DNA from: Thioalkalivibrio sp. ALMg11
GTDB taxonomy: Bacteria > Pseudomonadota > Gammaproteobacteria > Ectothiorhodospirales > Ectothiorhodospiraceae
Assembly (NCBI RefSeq): GCF_000377905.1
Contig: NZ_KB898872.1
Coordinates: forward strand, 223,884-287,883
Length of the DNA: 64,000 nucleotides
Direction of reading: 5' to 3'
The notes beneath the pieces are model-generated. The model made no database searches. It worked only from the letters and a program-made list of their open reading frames with translations, and had not been told where the DNA came from. How positions within the stretch are numbered: position 1 is the first letter of the stretch; each line of letters starts with the position of its first letter. Positions 54,110 through 63,371 of the stretch are shown in pieces. A program made the translations under genes and the position numbers.

Positions 54110-54925
54110 ATGCCCACACACCCGTTTATCGACCCCGTCGCCCTGTCCATAGGCCCGCTGACCCTGTACTGGTACGGCCTGACGTACCTGGTCGGCTTCG
54201 TCGCCTTCTGGGCGCTGGGGGTTTGGCGTACGCGCAGCCGCAACTGGGACCCCCTGCACCCCTGGCAGGTCGGCGACCTGCTGTTCTGGGGCGTGATCGG
54301 AGTCGTCGTCGGCGGGCGGCTCGGCTATGCACTGTTCTACAACCTGGACACCACGCTGGCCGACCCGCTGAGCCTGTTCCGCATCTGGGAAGGCGGCATG
54401 GCCTTTCACGGCGGGCTCGCGGGCGTGCTGGTCACCTGCTGGCTCTACGCGCGCAACATCGGCCAGTCGTTCTTCCGCCTGACCGACTTCATCGCCCCGC
54501 TGATCCCGATCGGCCTGGGGGCCGGGCGCATCGGCAACTGGATCAACGGCGAGCTGTGGGGCAAACCCACCGACCTGCCCTGGGCCATGGTCTTCCCGGC
54601 CGCGGATTACATCCCGCGTCATCCGTCGCAGCTGTACCAGGCCTTCCTCGAGGGCCTGGTGCTGTTCGTCGTGTTGTGGATCGTCTCGCGCCAGCCGCGG
54701 CGCACAGGCCTGATCTCCGGACTGTTCCTGACGCTCTACGGCAGCTTCCGCTTCGTGGTCGAGTTCGTGCGCGTACCGGATGCCCATCTCGGCTATGTCG
54801 CCTTCGACTGGCTCACCATGGGGCAGGTCCTGACGCTCCCGGTGATCCTGGTCGGCGTCATCCTGATCCTCTGGTCGCGGCGCAACCCCCTGCCCACCGC
54901 GCGCCCTGCCCCGGAGACCGTCTGA
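54110..54925 (+). CDS. lgt: Prolipoprotein diacylglyceryl transferase
   Basis: Lgt attaches diacylglycerol to the lipobox Cys of prelipoproteins in the inner membrane. The 271-residue protein has about seven helices, [11 protein letters not shown] with the essential His 100, [15 protein letters not shown] with Arg 140, and HPSQLYQA near 168. It begins the conserved lgt-thyA-folA order. The ATG at 54110 is the family start. Confidence 0.94.
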   Translation: MPTHPFIDPVALSIGPLTLYWYGLTYLVGFVAFWALGVWRTRSRNWDPLHPWQVGDLLFWGVIGVVVGGRLGYALFYNLDTTLADPLSLFRIWEGGMAFHGGLAGVLVTCWLYARNIGQSFFRLTDFIAPLIPIGLGAGRIGNWINGELWGKPTDLPWAMVFPAADYIPRHPSQLYQAFLEGLVLFVVLWIVSRQPRRTGLISGLFLTLYGSFRFVVEFVRVPDAHLGYVAFDWLTMGQVLTLPVILVGVILILWSRRNPLPTARPAPETV

Positions 54926-54926
54926 C

Positions 54927-55745
54927 ATGCAGCAATACCTGGACCTGGTGCGCCATATCCGCGACCACGGGACGGACCGCCCGGATCGCACGGGAACCGG
55001 CACACGATCGGTGTTCGGCTACCAGGTGCGCTTCGATCTGGCCGACGGCTTCCCGCTGGTCACCACCAAGCGCACCCACCTGCGCTCGGTGATCCATGAA
55101 CTGCTGTGGTTCATTGCCGGCGACACCAATGTCGGCTACCTGCGCGAGCACCAGGTCCGTATCTGGGACGAGTGGGCCACCGAGGCCGGCGACCTGGGCC
55201 CCGTCTACGGCGCGCAATGGCGCAGCTGGGCCGGCCACGACCAGCTTGCCGAACTGATCGACAACCTGAAGAACCGCCCCCACTCCCGGCGCCACATCAT
55301 CAGCGCCTGGAACGTGGCCGACCTACCGGACGAGTCCGTCTCGCCGCGGGCGAACGCCGAGGCCGGGCGCATGGCCCTGGCCCCCTGCCACACCCTGTTC
55401 CAGTTCTACGTGGCCGACGATCGCCTGTCCTGCCAGCTCTACCAGCGCAGCGCGGATGTCTTCCTTGGGGTGCCGTTCAACATCGCCAGCTACGCCCTGC
55501 TAACCCACATGCTTGCGCAGGTGGTCGGTCTCAAGCCCGGAGAGTTCGTCCACACCTTCGGCGACGCCCACCTCTACCGCAATCACCAGGAACAGGTCGA
55601 GACCCTGCTCGGGCGCGAGCCACTGCCGCTCCCGACCCTGCACCTGAATCCGGATGTCACCGACCTGTTCGCCTTCACCTTCGACGACATCGAGGTGCGC
55701 GACTACCAGTCCCACCCCCCGATCAAGGCGCCCATCGCCATCTGA
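54927..55745 (+). CDS. thyA: Thymidylate synthase
   Basis: ThyA methylates dUMP using methylene-tetrahydrofolate. The 272-residue protein has the catalytic Cys 154 in [21 protein letters not shown] near 21, and [17 protein letters not shown] near 172. It is eight residues longer than E. coli ThyA because of an insertion ([10 protein letters not shown], near 138-147) just before the catalytic Cys segment. It starts one base after the lgt stop. Confidence 0.95.
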   Translation: MQQYLDLVRHIRDHGTDRPDRTGTGTRSVFGYQVRFDLADGFPLVTTKRTHLRSVIHELLWFIAGDTNVGYLREHQVRIWDEWATEAGDLGPVYGAQWRSWAGHDQLAELIDNLKNRPHSRRHIISAWNVADLPDESVSPRANAEAGRMALAPCHTLFQFYVADDRLSCQLYQRSADVFLGVPFNIASYALLTHMLAQVVGLKPGEFVHTFGDAHLYRNHQEQVETLLGREPLPLPTLHLNPDVTDLFAFTFDDIEVRDYQSHPPIKAPIAI

Positions 55746-55762
55746 GCGCTTCCGGAATCCGC

Positions 55763-56260
55763 ATGCCCCAGCCCGAGATTCATCTGATGGTCGCGCTCGA
55801 TCCGGATCACGTGATCGGGCGCGACAACGACCTGCCCTGGCACCTGCCGAAGGACCTGCAACACTTCAAGCGGATGACCGCCGGCCACCCGATGATCATG
55901 GGACGGCGAACCTTCGAGTCCATCGGGCGGGCGCTGCCGAAACGCCGCAACCTGGTGCTGACGCGCCAGGCAGACTGGCAAGCGGACGGCGTCGAGGTCT
56001 ACCGCAATCTCGACGCGGCGCTGGCCACCATCGAGGCGGGCCCGGCCTTCGTGATCGGCGGCGCCGGTCTGTTCGAGGAGGCCCTGCCACGGGCCGACGT
56101 TCTGCACCTGACCCGGGTGCACGAGTGCCATGCCGGGGACACCTGGTTCCCCGCCATCGACCCCGCGGACTGGGACATCGTCTGGTCCGAGCGCCACGAA
56201 GCCGACGACCACCACACCTGCCCCTTCACCTTCGAACGCCTGGAACGCCGCCAGCGCTGA
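55763..56260 (+). CDS. folA: Dihydrofolate reductase
   Basis: FolA regenerates tetrahydrofolate used by ThyA. The 165-residue protein has VIGRDNDLPWHLPKDLQHFK near 16-35, MGRRTFESIGRALPKRRN near 46 and FVIGGAGLFEEAL near 95. These are the substrate, NADPH and catalytic sites of the family. It lies 17 bases after thyA. Confidence 0.93.
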   Translation: MPQPEIHLMVALDPDHVIGRDNDLPWHLPKDLQHFKRMTAGHPMIMGRRTFESIGRALPKRRNLVLTRQADWQADGVEVYRNLDAALATIEAGPAFVIGGAGLFEEALPRADVLHLTRVHECHAGDTWFPAIDPADWDIVWSERHEADDHHTCPFTFERLERRQR

Positions 56261-56286
56261 CAGCTACCCCCGCGTCCCTTTTGTCC

Positions 56287-56312
56287 ACCACGAAGCGCAC
56301 GAAGGTACGAAG
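56287..56312. repeat. Single arm of the ACCACGAAGCGCACGAAG repeat
   Basis: ACCACGAAGCGCACGAAGGT plus ACGAAG matches the arms of the element at 34865-35096. No inverted partner is seen in the 60-base gap between the convergent folA and znuB genes. Confidence 0.5.
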
Positions 56313-56319
56313 AAGGGCT

Positions 56320-57141
56320 TCAGCGCCCGCCGAAGTGGGGGATCAGGCGCGCCGGCAACAGGTGGACAAGGATGAAGCCCAGCATCGCAGCGACCACGAT
56401 GGTCGGACCGGTGGGGGTGTCGTACTGGAAGGAACCCCACAGCCCGGCCCCTACCGCGAGCATGCCGATGACCGCGGCGAGGATCGCCATCTGTTCGGGG
56501 GTATTGGCGAAGCGCCGGGCACTGGCCGCCGGGATGATCATCAGCGCGGTAATCAGCAGCACGCCGACCACCTGCATCGCCGCGGCGATCACCAGCGCGA
56601 TCAGCAGCATCAGGCCCAGCCGCACCAGGAGTACCGGCACGCCCTCCACCTGCGCCAGTTCCTCGTGCACGGTCAGCGCCAGCAACGGGCGCCACAGCAG
56701 GATCAGCAGCAGCAGCGCCACCCCACCGCCGATCGCGATGGACATCAGGTCGTTGGTGCCCACCGCGAGGATGTCACCAAACAGGTAGGCCATCAGATCC
56801 ACCCGCAACCCCTCGATAAAGGTGACGGCGACGATCCCCAGCGACAGCGAACTGTGCGCGAGGATCCCGAGCAGGGTGTCCGAGGCCAGTTCCTGACGTC
56901 GCTGCAGCAACACCAGAAGGATGGCGATGGCCACGCACACGATCGTGACCATCAGGTTCAGGTTCAGCCCCAGGAGCACCCCCAGGGCGACGCCCAACAG
57001 CGCCGAATGCGACACGGTATCGCCAAAATAGGCCATGCGCCGCCAGACCACGAAGGCCCCCAGTGGACCCGCCACGGCGGCCACCATCAGCCCGGCCAGC
57101 AGGGCGCGAATCAGGAAATCGTCGAGCAGGCCGTCCATCAT
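56320..57141 (-). CDS. znuB: Zinc ABC transporter permease
   Basis: ZnuB is the membrane subunit of the high-affinity zinc importer. The 273-residue protein has about eight helices, with GPLGAFVVWRRMAYFGDTVS near 25 and SHSALLGVALG following. Helix VVGVLLITALMIIPAASA lies near 188. Its first ATG overlaps the znuC stop (ATGATG). It is the second gene of a probable znuCB operon. Confidence 0.92.
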   Translation of the reverse strand: MMDGLLDDFLIRALLAGLMVAAVAGPLGAFVVWRRMAYFGDTVSHSALLGVALGVLLGLNLNLMVTIVCVAIAILLVLLQRRQELASDTLLGILAHSSLSLGIVAVTFIEGLRVDLMAYLFGDILAVGTNDLMSIAIGGGVALLLLILLWRPLLALTVHEELAQVEGVPVLLVRLGLMLLIALVIAAAMQVVGVLLITALMIIPAASARRFANTPEQMAILAAVIGMLAVGAGLWGSFQYDTPTGPTIVVAAMLGFILVHLLPARLIPHFGGR

Positions 57142-57971
57142 CGGGAACCGCCCCCCGGACCGGGCCTGTGGCCATGGCCGCAACCGGCGTGATGTTCGTG
57201 CACCTCGCCGCCCAGGTCGTGCACATGGTCATGATCGTGCTTGTAGACCCCGATCCCCTGCATGTCCGTCTCCGGGAACAGGCGCTGGTATTCCGGATGG
57301 CGCGAGACCTCCTCCGGCCGGCCCGTGCAGCAGACATGCTGGTTCAGGCAGATCACCGCATCGGCCCCGGCCATCACCAGGTGCAGGTCGTGCGACACCA
57401 TCAGCACCCCGCAGCCGGTCTCATGGCGGATATCGTCAATCAGCTTGAATACCTCGCCCTGGCCGACGATATCCACACCCTGCGCGGGTTCGTCGAGTAC
57501 CAGCAGGTTCGGCCGGTTCAGCAGGGCGCGGGCCAGCAGCACCCGCTGCATCTCGCCACCGGAGAGCGACTGCACCGGTTTGTGCAGCAGATGCGGCACC
57601 CCGACCCGCTCCAGGCGCTCGCGCAGTTCGGCCTCCGGGGCCCGCTGGCGCAGCGTCAGGAAACGCCGCACCGACAACGGCAGCACCGGCTCGATCTGCA
57701 GGCGCTGCGGCATGTAGCCGATGCGCAGACCGCGGCGCCGCTCCACCTTGCCCTGCCCCGGCTTCCACAGCCCCAGCAACACCCGCAGCAGGGAGGTCTT
57801 GCCCGCGCCATTGGGCCCGATCACCACGGTCACCTCGGCGGGGCGCACCTGCACCGAGACATGATCCAGGATCACCCGCCCGCCGCGTTCCAGCGAGACG
57901 TCGCGGGCCGCCAGCAACGGCGAGGCGTCCGTCACCGATTCAGCGTGCGGGGGAGGGGTTACGCGATTCAT
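57138..57971 (-). CDS. znuC: Zinc ABC transporter ATPase
   Basis: ZnuC is the ATPase of the zinc importer. The 277-residue protein has Walker A GPNGAGKTS near 52, signature LSGGEMQR near 136, Walker B LLVLDEP near 156 and MVSHDLHLVMAGAD near 190. The C-terminal 35 residues are His-rich (YKHDHDHVHDLGGEVHEHHA), longer than the His tail of E. coli ZnuC, and may bind zinc. It is divergent from znuA across a 44-base region with a likely Zur site. Confidence 0.93.
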   Translation of the reverse strand: MNRVTPPPHAESVTDASPLLAARDVSLERGGRVILDHVSVQVRPAEVTVVIGPNGAGKTSLLRVLLGLWKPGQGKVERRRGLRIGYMPQRLQIEPVLPLSVRRFLTLRQRAPEAELRERLERVGVPHLLHKPVQSLSGGEMQRVLLARALLNRPNLLVLDEPAQGVDIVGQGEVFKLIDDIRHETGCGVLMVSHDLHLVMAGADAVICLNQHVCCTGRPEEVSRHPEYQRLFPETDMQGIGVYKHDHDHVHDLGGEVHEHHAGCGHGHRPGPGGGSR

Positions 57972-57972
57972 A

Positions 57973-57989
57973 TTGGTATACTATAACGT
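57973..57989. promoter_or_regulatory. Candidate Zur operator between znuC and znuA
   Basis: TTGGTATACTATAACGT is an imperfect palindrome around a central C, with the AT-rich GNTATANTATANC-like core of proteobacterial Zur boxes. It starts two bases upstream of the znuC ATG and lies about 27 bases before the znuA ATG. It would let one repressor silence both directions under zinc sufficiency. No zur gene is in the window. Confidence 0.6.
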
Positions 57990-58015
57990 TATTGAATCCG
58001 ATGGAGAATGCTCGC

Positions 58016-59119
58016 ATGCGATCCGCTACCCGCCGCCCAACCTTCCCCGCCCTGCTGCTGGCCCTGGCGTTGCTGGTGACGGTGGCCGCGCCCGCGCAGG
58101 CCGACAGCCCGCGCATCGTCGCATCGATTCTACCGATTCACAGTCTGGTTGCCGCGCTGGCCGGCGACACCCACGAGGTGGAACTGCTGGTGCCGGCCAG
58201 CGCCTCGCCCCACGGCTATTCCATGCGGCCCTCCGAGGCACGGCGCCTGCAGCAGGCCGACCTGGTGGTCTGGGTCGGTCCGGAGCTCGAGGGATTTCTG
58301 GAGCGCTCGCTGCACGGGATCGCCGACCGGGCGACGGTCATCAGCCTGATGCACGATCTGAATCTCGACCTTCTGGAGGGCCGCACCGGCGGCGTATGGG
58401 AAGACCATCACGACCACGGCGACCACGGACACGATGCCCACGAACATGGGACCCACGAGCACCGAGACCACCACCAGGAAGACCACGGGCACGCCCATGA
58501 CCACCATGGTGCCGATCAACACGGGCACGCGGCCCACGACGATGACCATCACGCGCACGACGAAGCACCGCCGAAAAACGGCCACGCCCATGGCGATTAC
58601 GACAGCCACCTGTGGCTCTCACCGGCGGTGGCACGCAGCATCGTCGAGCAACTCGCCACGCGTCTCGCCGAACACGATCCGGACAACGCCGACGCGATCC
58701 GCGACAACCGGGATGCCCTGCTCCAGCGCATCGACGAGCTGGACGCCACGATCGCCGAGCAACTGGCCCCGGTGCGCGACCAGCGCTTCATGGTGTTTCA
58801 CGACGCCTACCAGTACTTCGAGCAACACTACGGCCTGAACGCGGCCGGATCCATCAGCGTCGACCCCTCGCGCATGCCCGGGGCCCGCCGGCTGTCCGAA
58901 CTGCGCACGCGCCTGGCACCGGGCGATGTCGCCTGCCTGTTCACCGAGCCGCAGTTCCGCCCGGCGCTGGCGGAAACCGTGGCCGAGGGCACCGGCACCC
59001 GGCTCGGCATGCTCGATCCGATCGGCGCGGAGCTGGAACCCGGCCCCGATGCCTGGTTCCACTTGATGCAGGGCATGGCGGACGGCTTCACCGACTGCAT
59101 GGCACACAACGGCTCCTGA
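58016..59119 (+). CDS. znuA: Zinc ABC transporter periplasmic binding protein
   Basis: ZnuA captures zinc in the periplasm. The 367-residue protein has a signal peptide (1 to about 27, cut after AQA). Zinc-ligand regions are ILPIHSLVAAL near 42 and ASPHGYSM near 66, with VFHDAYQYFEQHYG near 261. A very long His/Asp-rich loop spans about 125-205 (DHHDHGDHGHDAHEHG and similar), about 80 residues with more than 30 His. The ATG at 58016 is preferred because GGAG lies nine bases upstream; an ATG at 58001 is possible. Confidence 0.93.
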   Translation: MRSATRRPTFPALLLALALLVTVAAPAQADSPRIVASILPIHSLVAALAGDTHEVELLVPASASPHGYSMRPSEARRLQQADLVVWVGPELEGFLERSLHGIADRATVISLMHDLNLDLLEGRTGGVWEDHHDHGDHGHDAHEHGTHEHRDHHQEDHGHAHDHHGADQHGHAAHDDDHHAHDEAPPKNGHAHGDYDSHLWLSPAVARSIVEQLATRLAEHDPDNADAIRDNRDALLQRIDELDATIAEQLAPVRDQRFMVFHDAYQYFEQHYGLNAAGSISVDPSRMPGARRLSELRTRLAPGDVACLFTEPQFRPALAETVAEGTGTRLGMLDPIGAELEPGPDAWFHLMQGMADGFTDCMAHNGS

Positions 59120-59266
59120 CGGACCCGCATGCCCCACGGGCGGGAGCCTGGACATCGTCGCCGGGATTCCTCCCCCGCCATACCGGTCGCCGATGGCCCT
59201 ATAGTTCGTCGCCCGGGACACCACCCACCTCATTGCCGTCACCCCAGACACCGCCCACCCTATGCC

Positions 59267-59370
59267 GTCATCCCGGAAACCGCCTAGCGGTTATCCGGGA
59301 TCTCCCACGCCGCGACAGCCCCCAACGCCGGAGATCCCGGCTCTACGCTGCGCTACGGCCGCGATGACGG
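59267..59370. repeat. TCATCCCGG-type palindromic repeat, second locus
   Basis: GTCATCCCGGAAACCGCCTA plus GCGGTTATCCGGGATCTCCC (59267-59306) is followed by an imperfect inverse arm GGAGATCCCGGCTCTACGCT... CGATGACGG. It belongs to the family at 47727-47888 and sits between convergent znuA and dgkA. The 281-base gap holds nothing else that I recognise. Confidence 0.7.
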
Positions 59371-59400
59371 AATGGAGAAGGCACGGATGTCCCACCGCGG

Positions 59401-59760
59401 TCAGAGCAGGATCAGCCCCCAGACCAGCGCCGCCAGCAGGAAACTGACCAGCACCGCGGCCGAGGCCATGTCCTTGGCGCGGGCCGACAGTGGATGGCGC
59501 TCGTCGCCGAACCGATCGATCGCCGCCTCCACCGCCGAGTTCAGCAGTTCCACCACCAGGATCAACAGCACACTGCCCACCAGCAGCGCCCGCTCCACCC
59601 CGCTCTCGCCCAACCAGATTGCCAGCGGCAGCAATACCGCGAGCAACACCAGCTCCTGGCGAAACGCCGATTCGTGTTGGTAGGCCTCGCGCAGTCCGCG
59701 CCAGGAATATCCGAAGGCATGCAGCACCCGGCCCAGGCCGCGCCGGCCACTATGCGCCAC
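59401..59760 (-). CDS. dgkA: Diacylglycerol kinase
   Basis: DgkA recycles diacylglycerol to phosphatidate in the inner membrane. The 119-residue protein has three helices and the active-site motif VVELLNSAVEAAIDR near 69-83, with an N-terminal ESAFRQELVLL near 30. Length is typical. Its start overlaps the end of the large diguanylate cyclase gene by 11 bases, an unusual coupling of lipid recycling and c-di-GMP genes. Confidence 0.93.
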   Translation of the reverse strand: MAHSGRRGLGRVLHAFGYSWRGLREAYQHESAFRQELVLLAVLLPLAIWLGESGVERALLVGSVLLILVVELLNSAVEAAIDRFGDERHPLSARAKDMASAAVLVSFLLAALVWGLILL

Positions 59761-62700
59761 CCGAATTCTCCTCGGTGCGCCCCGTCATGCGGCGGGAGGC
59801 GGCGGGAGGCGGCGCCACGGCTACCCGGTTACGGCCCTCGCGCTTGGCGCGGTAGAGCGCCTCGTCGACCCGCCGCAGCAGCTCACCGCGGGGCTCACCG
59901 GGGTGAAACGCCGCTACCCCGAGGCTGACCGTGACCCTGCCTACGTCCGGGAAGGCATGCCCGGCCACCCGCGCCCGGATCACCTCCGCCACCTGCGCGG
60001 CGGCCTCCGCCGCGTCGGCCGGCAGCAGGACCATGAACTCCTCACCCCCCCAGCGCCCGAGCACATCCGAGCTACGCAGGCGTTCGCCCGCCACGCGGGT
60101 CACCTCCTGCAACACCACATCCCCGGCGGCATGACCATAGGCGTCGTTCACCTTCTTGAAGTGATCGAGGTCGAACATCACCAGCGAAAACCCCTGCCCG
60201 TAACGTTCGGCACGCTGGACTTCGCTGTCCAGCAGGCTTTCGAAGTACGCCCGGTTGGCGACACCGGTAAGGCGGTCATGGAAGGCCTGATGCTCGAGTT
60301 CCGTCTGGTTGCGTTCCAGCTCTTGCTGGGTGGCCTTCAGCTCGGTGATGTCGACCGCCGTTCCGGCCACCCGGGTCACCCGTCCCTCTGTGTCCGCGAT
60401 CGGGTAACGGCAGACCCGAACCCAGCGCTGCTCCCCGTCCGGGCGCAGAATTCGAAAGGTCTCGTCGGCCGTTCCGTCCCCGAAAGCCCCGGAAAGAAAC
60501 ACCGCCGCCACCCGGGCGCGGTCCTCGGGATGCACGGCCTCCAGCATCGTCGCCGACTCACGGTACAGGTGCTCGCGGCTATAGCCCCAGACCCGTTCGT
60601 AGGCCGGATTGACGTACAAAATCGAATGCTCGTCCTGCAGCCAGAAGACCTCGTTCACGGACCCGGCCAGCTGGCGGAAACGCGCCTCGCTGTCGCGCAG
60701 GGCCTCTTCCACGGCCTTGCGTTGCGAGATATCACGCAGGATGGTCGAGACCTGCCGCACCTGCCCCTGGCCATCGTGGCGAACCATGATGACCTGGGAC
60801 ACCGGCACCTCGCGGCCCGCGCCATCCAGTACGGCAGTCTCGCCCTGCCAGATGCCCTCGCGCATCGCTACCGGGACCGCTTCCTGCAGGATATGGTCCG
60901 CGGCCCAGGGCGGATGAAACCGCCGGACCGTGGTCTCCAGGGAATCCACCTCGGTCGGCAGGCTTCGGGTATTCCAGCCGGTTTCGGGATCCCACGGTTC
61001 CCCGGAAGACGGTGGCAGACCGAACAATGCACGCCCACCCGCATTCAGGAAAAGCATCTTCCCGTCCGGCCCGTGCATGCCGACCACGTCCGGGGTGAAC
61101 TCCAGGATGCCGACCAGCCGGCGCAGGTTCTCCTCCAGCGCGTGGCGGTCGGTCACGTCCTGCACCGTTCCGATCAGGCGGGAGGGCTTGCCGCCGGCAT
61201 CGCGCTCGACCGCGCCGCGCGTATGGACCATGCGCTCGCGGCCATCGGGACGCAGGACCCGGAAATGAATGTCGTACTCCCCGGTCTCCAGCGCCGACTG
61301 GACCCTCGTTGCCACGCGGTCCCGGTCCTCCGGGTGGACGGCCTGCAGGAAGCCTGCGTAGTTCGCCTCCTGATCCTCCCGCTGCAGACCGAAGATGCGA
61401 TAGACCTCGTCCGACCAGCGCGTGCGATCCTCCTGGATCGTCCAGACCCAGCTCCCCACGTGCGCGATGCGCTGCGCCGCGGCCAGTTCCTCGCCGCGTT
61501 CGCGCAGGGCCTCCTCCATCGCCACCTGCTCGGTGATGTCGATCATCACCCCATGCCAGACCATACTGCCGTCTGCTCGCAGGACTTGCGGCGTCGCGCG
61601 GCCCTCGACCCAGACCGTCCCGCGTAACGGATGGCGGACGCGGAAACGCACCTGCCAGGGTCCCAGCAAGCGCGCCGACTTCTGGATGCTGGCCTGGATA
61701 CGCGGGAGGTCGTCGGGGTTCACCCGAGCGAAGGCCGCATCGGCGTCCTCCTGGATCTCGTCAGGGGACAACCCGTAGACCCCCTGGACGCCTTCGCTGA
61801 CAAACGGGAAGGCGTGGCGTCCGTCCGGATACAACCGATACTGGTAGATCGCCCCAGGCAGGTGGCTGGTTGCCTTGGTCAGACGCGCCTCGCGCTCATG
61901 CCGGCCGGTCTGGTCCTGGAACGAGACCACGGCGCCGTCGACCCGGCCGGACACGTCGAACGTGGGTGCGGTAAAGACGCTCACCGGAAACAGGGTCCCG
62001 TCGGCACGCACGAAGTGGTCGTCCCAGGAGTCCAGCGGCTTGCCGGTATCGAGGACACGGCGGATTGGGCAGGCCTCGGGCGGGTAGGAGGTCCCGTCCA
62101 CCAGCATGTGATGATTGGTCGAATGCGCATCCCGCCCCAGCGCCTGGGCTTCGTCCTCGAAACCCAGCAAACGACAGGCCGCCGGATTCAGGAAGGTATA
62201 GCGACCATAGCGATCCAGCCCGAAGACCCCTTCAGCCAGACTGGCCAGCAAGCGCGTCTGGAAGGCCTCGGCCGCGCGCAGCTCAGTGACATCCTCGATC
62301 ACGCCGTCGAACACATGCCGACCGTCCCCATCCTCGGTCCGGTACGCGGTGATCCGGGCACGGAAGGGCCGTCCGCGCAGTGTCCTTAGATCCAACTCGC
62401 GACCGACAACCCGCCCGTAGGCCTTGAGGTCGCGGCTGAACGCCTCGCGCTCGACCGGATCACGGTAGAGTTCACGGACCGGCGTCGAGCGCAGTTCGGT
62501 CTCGGTTTCCGCCTCGAACAATTCCACCATGGCCGGATTGAGCCGCACAAAGCGGCCCTCTGGCCCCGGGGTATTACGGTAGACACCCACCGGAAGCCGA
62601 CCAAACGCGACTCCGTAGAACTCCAACTCCTGCTCGTAGCGCCGGGTCTCCGAGACATCGTGAATGATCGAGTAGAGATATTGGGTCCCGTCCAGCACCA

Positions 62701-63337
62701 CCGGGCCGGAATACACCTCGACATCGCGGATCTCGCCCCCGCAGATGCGGTGGCGAAAACGGAAGAAGCGGCGTTCCTCGCGAGCCGCCCGCTCCATCTC
62801 GGTGCGCACGTCGTCCGCCGAGAGTGTGTTGATGTCCTGGATGCACATGGCCTTCAACGCCTCGGCCGAATAGCCGTAGAACGCCGCTGCGGCCGGATTG
62901 GCATCGACGATCCCGCCATCCTCGGGGTTGATCAGCAGCTTCGGGGCGGTATTGGCGGTAAAGATCTGCTCGTAGACCTGGGCGGCGGAATCGCCTTGCG
63001 CCTGGCGCTGCACGGTGGCGAGCCGCCCGTCCGGATCGGGCGCCAGCACCAGCGTGCAAGCCACCGCCGTTGCGTTCTCGACATTCGGGGCCGCCAGCAA
63101 AAGGTCCAGGGTCACTTCGGCCGAGCCGGAGCGCGCGAGGGCGTCCATCAACGCCTTGTGCTGCCCCTGCGGCACACAATCGGCCAGCCGCACGCCATCG
63201 AGGTCGTCCGCTGCGCAGCCCAGCCATCCCGCCAGGCGCGCATTGGCCACACGGATGCGACCACTGCCGTCCAGAATCACCAGCCCCACGGCGGCACGGT
63301 GGAACAAGCCCGCCCCTGCATCCTCCGCATGACCCAT
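59750..63337 (-). CDS. Diguanylate cyclase with about eight PAS domains
   Basis: This 1195-residue cytoplasmic sensor has by eye eight consecutive PAS/PAC units of about 110-130 residues, many ending in ITE/VTE-type PAC motifs (IHDVSETRR, IEDVTELR, MIDITEQV, VQDVTDRH, LRDISQRK, AVDITELKA). A GGDEF domain follows with active site RWGGEEF near 1100. No EAL domain or membrane segment is seen. It should make c-di-GMP in response to redox, light or small ligands through PAS cofactors, which cannot be identified here. The ATG at 63337 has a GGGAGAAA ribosome site. It lies 34 bases after a second diguanylate cyclase. Confidence 0.9.
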   Translation of the reverse strand: MGHAEDAGAGLFHRAAVGLVILDGSGRIRVANARLAGWLGCAADDLDGVRLADCVPQGQHKALMDALARSGSAEVTLDLLLAAPNVENATAVACTLVLAPDPDGRLATVQRQAQGDSAAQVYEQIFTANTAPKLLINPEDGGIVDANPAAAAFYGYSAEALKAMCIQDINTLSADDVRTEMERAAREERRFFRFRHRICGGEIRDVEVYSGPVVLDGTQYLYSIIHDVSETRRYEQELEFYGVAFGRLPVGVYRNTPGPEGRFVRLNPAMVELFEAETETELRSTPVRELYRDPVEREAFSRDLKAYGRVVGRELDLRTLRGRPFRARITAYRTEDGDGRHVFDGVIEDVTELRAAEAFQTRLLASLAEGVFGLDRYGRYTFLNPAACRLLGFEDEAQALGRDAHSTNHHMLVDGTSYPPEACPIRRVLDTGKPLDSWDDHFVRADGTLFPVSVFTAPTFDVSGRVDGAVVSFQDQTGRHEREARLTKATSHLPGAIYQYRLYPDGRHAFPFVSEGVQGVYGLSPDEIQEDADAAFARVNPDDLPRIQASIQKSARLLGPWQVRFRVRHPLRGTVWVEGRATPQVLRADGSMVWHGVMIDITEQVAMEEALRERGEELAAAQRIAHVGSWVWTIQEDRTRWSDEVYRIFGLQREDQEANYAGFLQAVHPEDRDRVATRVQSALETGEYDIHFRVLRPDGRERMVHTRGAVERDAGGKPSRLIGTVQDVTDRHALEENLRRLVGILEFTPDVVGMHGPDGKMLFLNAGGRALFGLPPSSGEPWDPETGWNTRSLPTEVDSLETTVRRFHPPWAADHILQEAVPVAMREGIWQGETAVLDGAGREVPVSQVIMVRHDGQGQVRQVSTILRDISQRKAVEEALRDSEARFRQLAGSVNEVFWLQDEHSILYVNPAYERVWGYSREHLYRESATMLEAVHPEDRARVAAVFLSGAFGDGTADETFRILRPDGEQRWVRVCRYPIADTEGRVTRVAGTAVDITELKATQQELERNQTELEHQAFHDRLTGVANRAYFESLLDSEVQRAERYGQGFSLVMFDLDHFKKVNDAYGHAAGDVVLQEVTRVAGERLRSSDVLGRWGGEEFMVLLPADAAEAAAQVAEVIRARVAGHAFPDVGRVTVSLGVAAFHPGEPRGELLRRVDEALYRAKREGRNRVAVAPPPAASRRMTGRTEENSGGA

Positions 63338-63371
63338 TACGTTTCTCCCGGGGCGACGCTCACCAGCATCT

